Below, in pieces: positions 14,840-15,161 of a DNA stretch of 15,161 bases. A program made the translations under genes and the position numbers. The notes beneath the pieces were generated by a model. That model made no database searches and was not told where the DNA came from. It worked only from the letters and a program-made list of their open reading frames with translations. Source of the DNA: Rhodospirillales bacterium. Its GTDB lineage: Bacteria > Pseudomonadota > Alphaproteobacteria > Acetobacterales > Acetobacteraceae. How positions within the stretch are numbered: the first letter of the stretch is position 1; each line of letters starts with the position of its first letter. Location of the stretch: the NCBI GenBank assembly GCA_025350425.1, contig JANXXW010000510.1, forward strand, positions 1-15,161. The letters run 5' to 3'.

Positions 14840-15161
14840 ATGGCGACCGAGCGCACGTTTTCCATTATCAAGCCGGACGCCACGCGGCGTAACCTGACTG
14901 GCCGCGTGAACGCCATGCTAGAGGGCGCCGGTCTGCGCATCGTCGCGCAGAAGCGCCTGCACATGACCCGCGCCCAGGCCGAGGAGTTCTACGGCGTCCA
15001 CCGCGAGCGCGGCTTCTTCAACGACCTCGTGGCCTTCATGATCTCCGGCCCGGTTGTGGTGCAGGTGCTCGAAGGCGAGGGCGCGGTGTTGAAGCACCGC
15101 GACATCATGGGCGCCACTGATCCCAAAAAGGCCGCCGCCGGCACCATCCGCGCCGAACTGG
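14840..15161 (+). CDS. ndk: Nucleoside diphosphate kinase (3' end outside the window)
   Basis: Ndk transfers the gamma phosphate of ATP to nucleoside diphosphates through a phosphohistidine, balancing NTP pools. The reading frame runs without a stop from ATG 14840 to the window end, giving the first 107 residues of a protein normally about 140 long. The conserved start is ERTFSIIKPDA with K11, then FYGVHRERGFFNDLVAFMIS, GPVVVQVLEGEGAV and HRDIMGATDPKKA; the tail reads AGTIRAEL. The active-site histidine lies in the missing part. AAGGGG (14827-14832) is a good ribosome binding site 7 nt upstream. It is divergent from the ABC-F gene across about 105 bp that should hold both promoters. Confidence 0.95.
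   Translation, partial: MATERTFSIIKPDATRRNLTGRVNAMLEGAGLRIVAQKRLHMTRAQAEEFYGVHRERGFFNDLVAFMISGPVVVQVLEGEGAVLKHRDIMGATDPKKAAAGTIRAEL

Noticed and set aside
1..15161. Defence system, CRISPR array, prophage or mobile island
   Set aside because: All genes are recognisable chromosomal or accessory metabolic genes with uniform composition; no repeat-spacer pattern, integrase, transposase or toxin-antitoxin pair is visible.

Overview
This 15.2 kb window is GC-rich chromosomal DNA, apart from an AT-rich gap near 5.0-5.1 kb. It most likely comes from an alphaproteobacterium, probably of the Rhodospirillales/Acetobacteraceae type. The main evidence is a CtrA-type cell-cycle response regulator with its near-invariant DNA-binding domain, next to fliI/fliJ, plus a CycM-like membrane-anchored cytochrome c. 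The genus assignment is inference only. Codon use is uniform. I see no phage, insertion sequence, CRISPR array, tRNA or rRNA gene.

Layout. 74-5011 is a leftward run: flagellar export ATPase fliI, its partner fliJ (ATGA overlap), a UDP-glucose 6-dehydrogenase (TTG start) and a two-domain methyltransferase/glycosyltransferase whose true N-terminus appears to run upstream of any canonical start codon. An AT-rich divergent regulatory region (5012-5120) separates fliI from ctrA, which is followed 20 bp later by an enoyl-CoA hydratase-family gene (5903-6685) lacking both usual catalytic glutamates. That gene converges on and overlaps an NAD kinase gene (6675-7472, minus). A small proline/arginine-rich single-span membrane protein (minus) diverges from a two-gene operon made of a PhnW-like class V aminotransferase and formate-tetrahydrofolate ligase (fhs). 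Fhs converges on a membrane-anchored cytochrome c gene, which diverges from hemB (zinc-type porphobilinogen synthase). HemB converges on an ABC-F ATPase across a 167-bp gap with substantial inverted-repeat structure. The ABC-F gene diverges from ndk, which is cut by the window end.

Most genes are ordinary housekeeping or accessory genes. They cover flagellum export and cell-cycle control (fliI, fliJ, ctrA), surface polysaccharide or glycan modification (UGD, methyltransferase/glycosyltransferase), cofactor, nucleotide and one-carbon metabolism (nadK, fhs, ndk), haem and respiration (hemB, cytochrome c), and ribosome-associated functions (ABC-F). I found no clear novel multi-gene system. The points most worth checking are the structured hemB/ABC-F gap, the missing start codon of the methyltransferase/glycosyltransferase, the CtrA tail without a C-terminal AA, the pseudo-catalytic hydratase behind ctrA, and the PhnW-like/fhs pairing. 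No gap between genes exceeds 300 bases. Positions 1-73 hold no gene I can identify.
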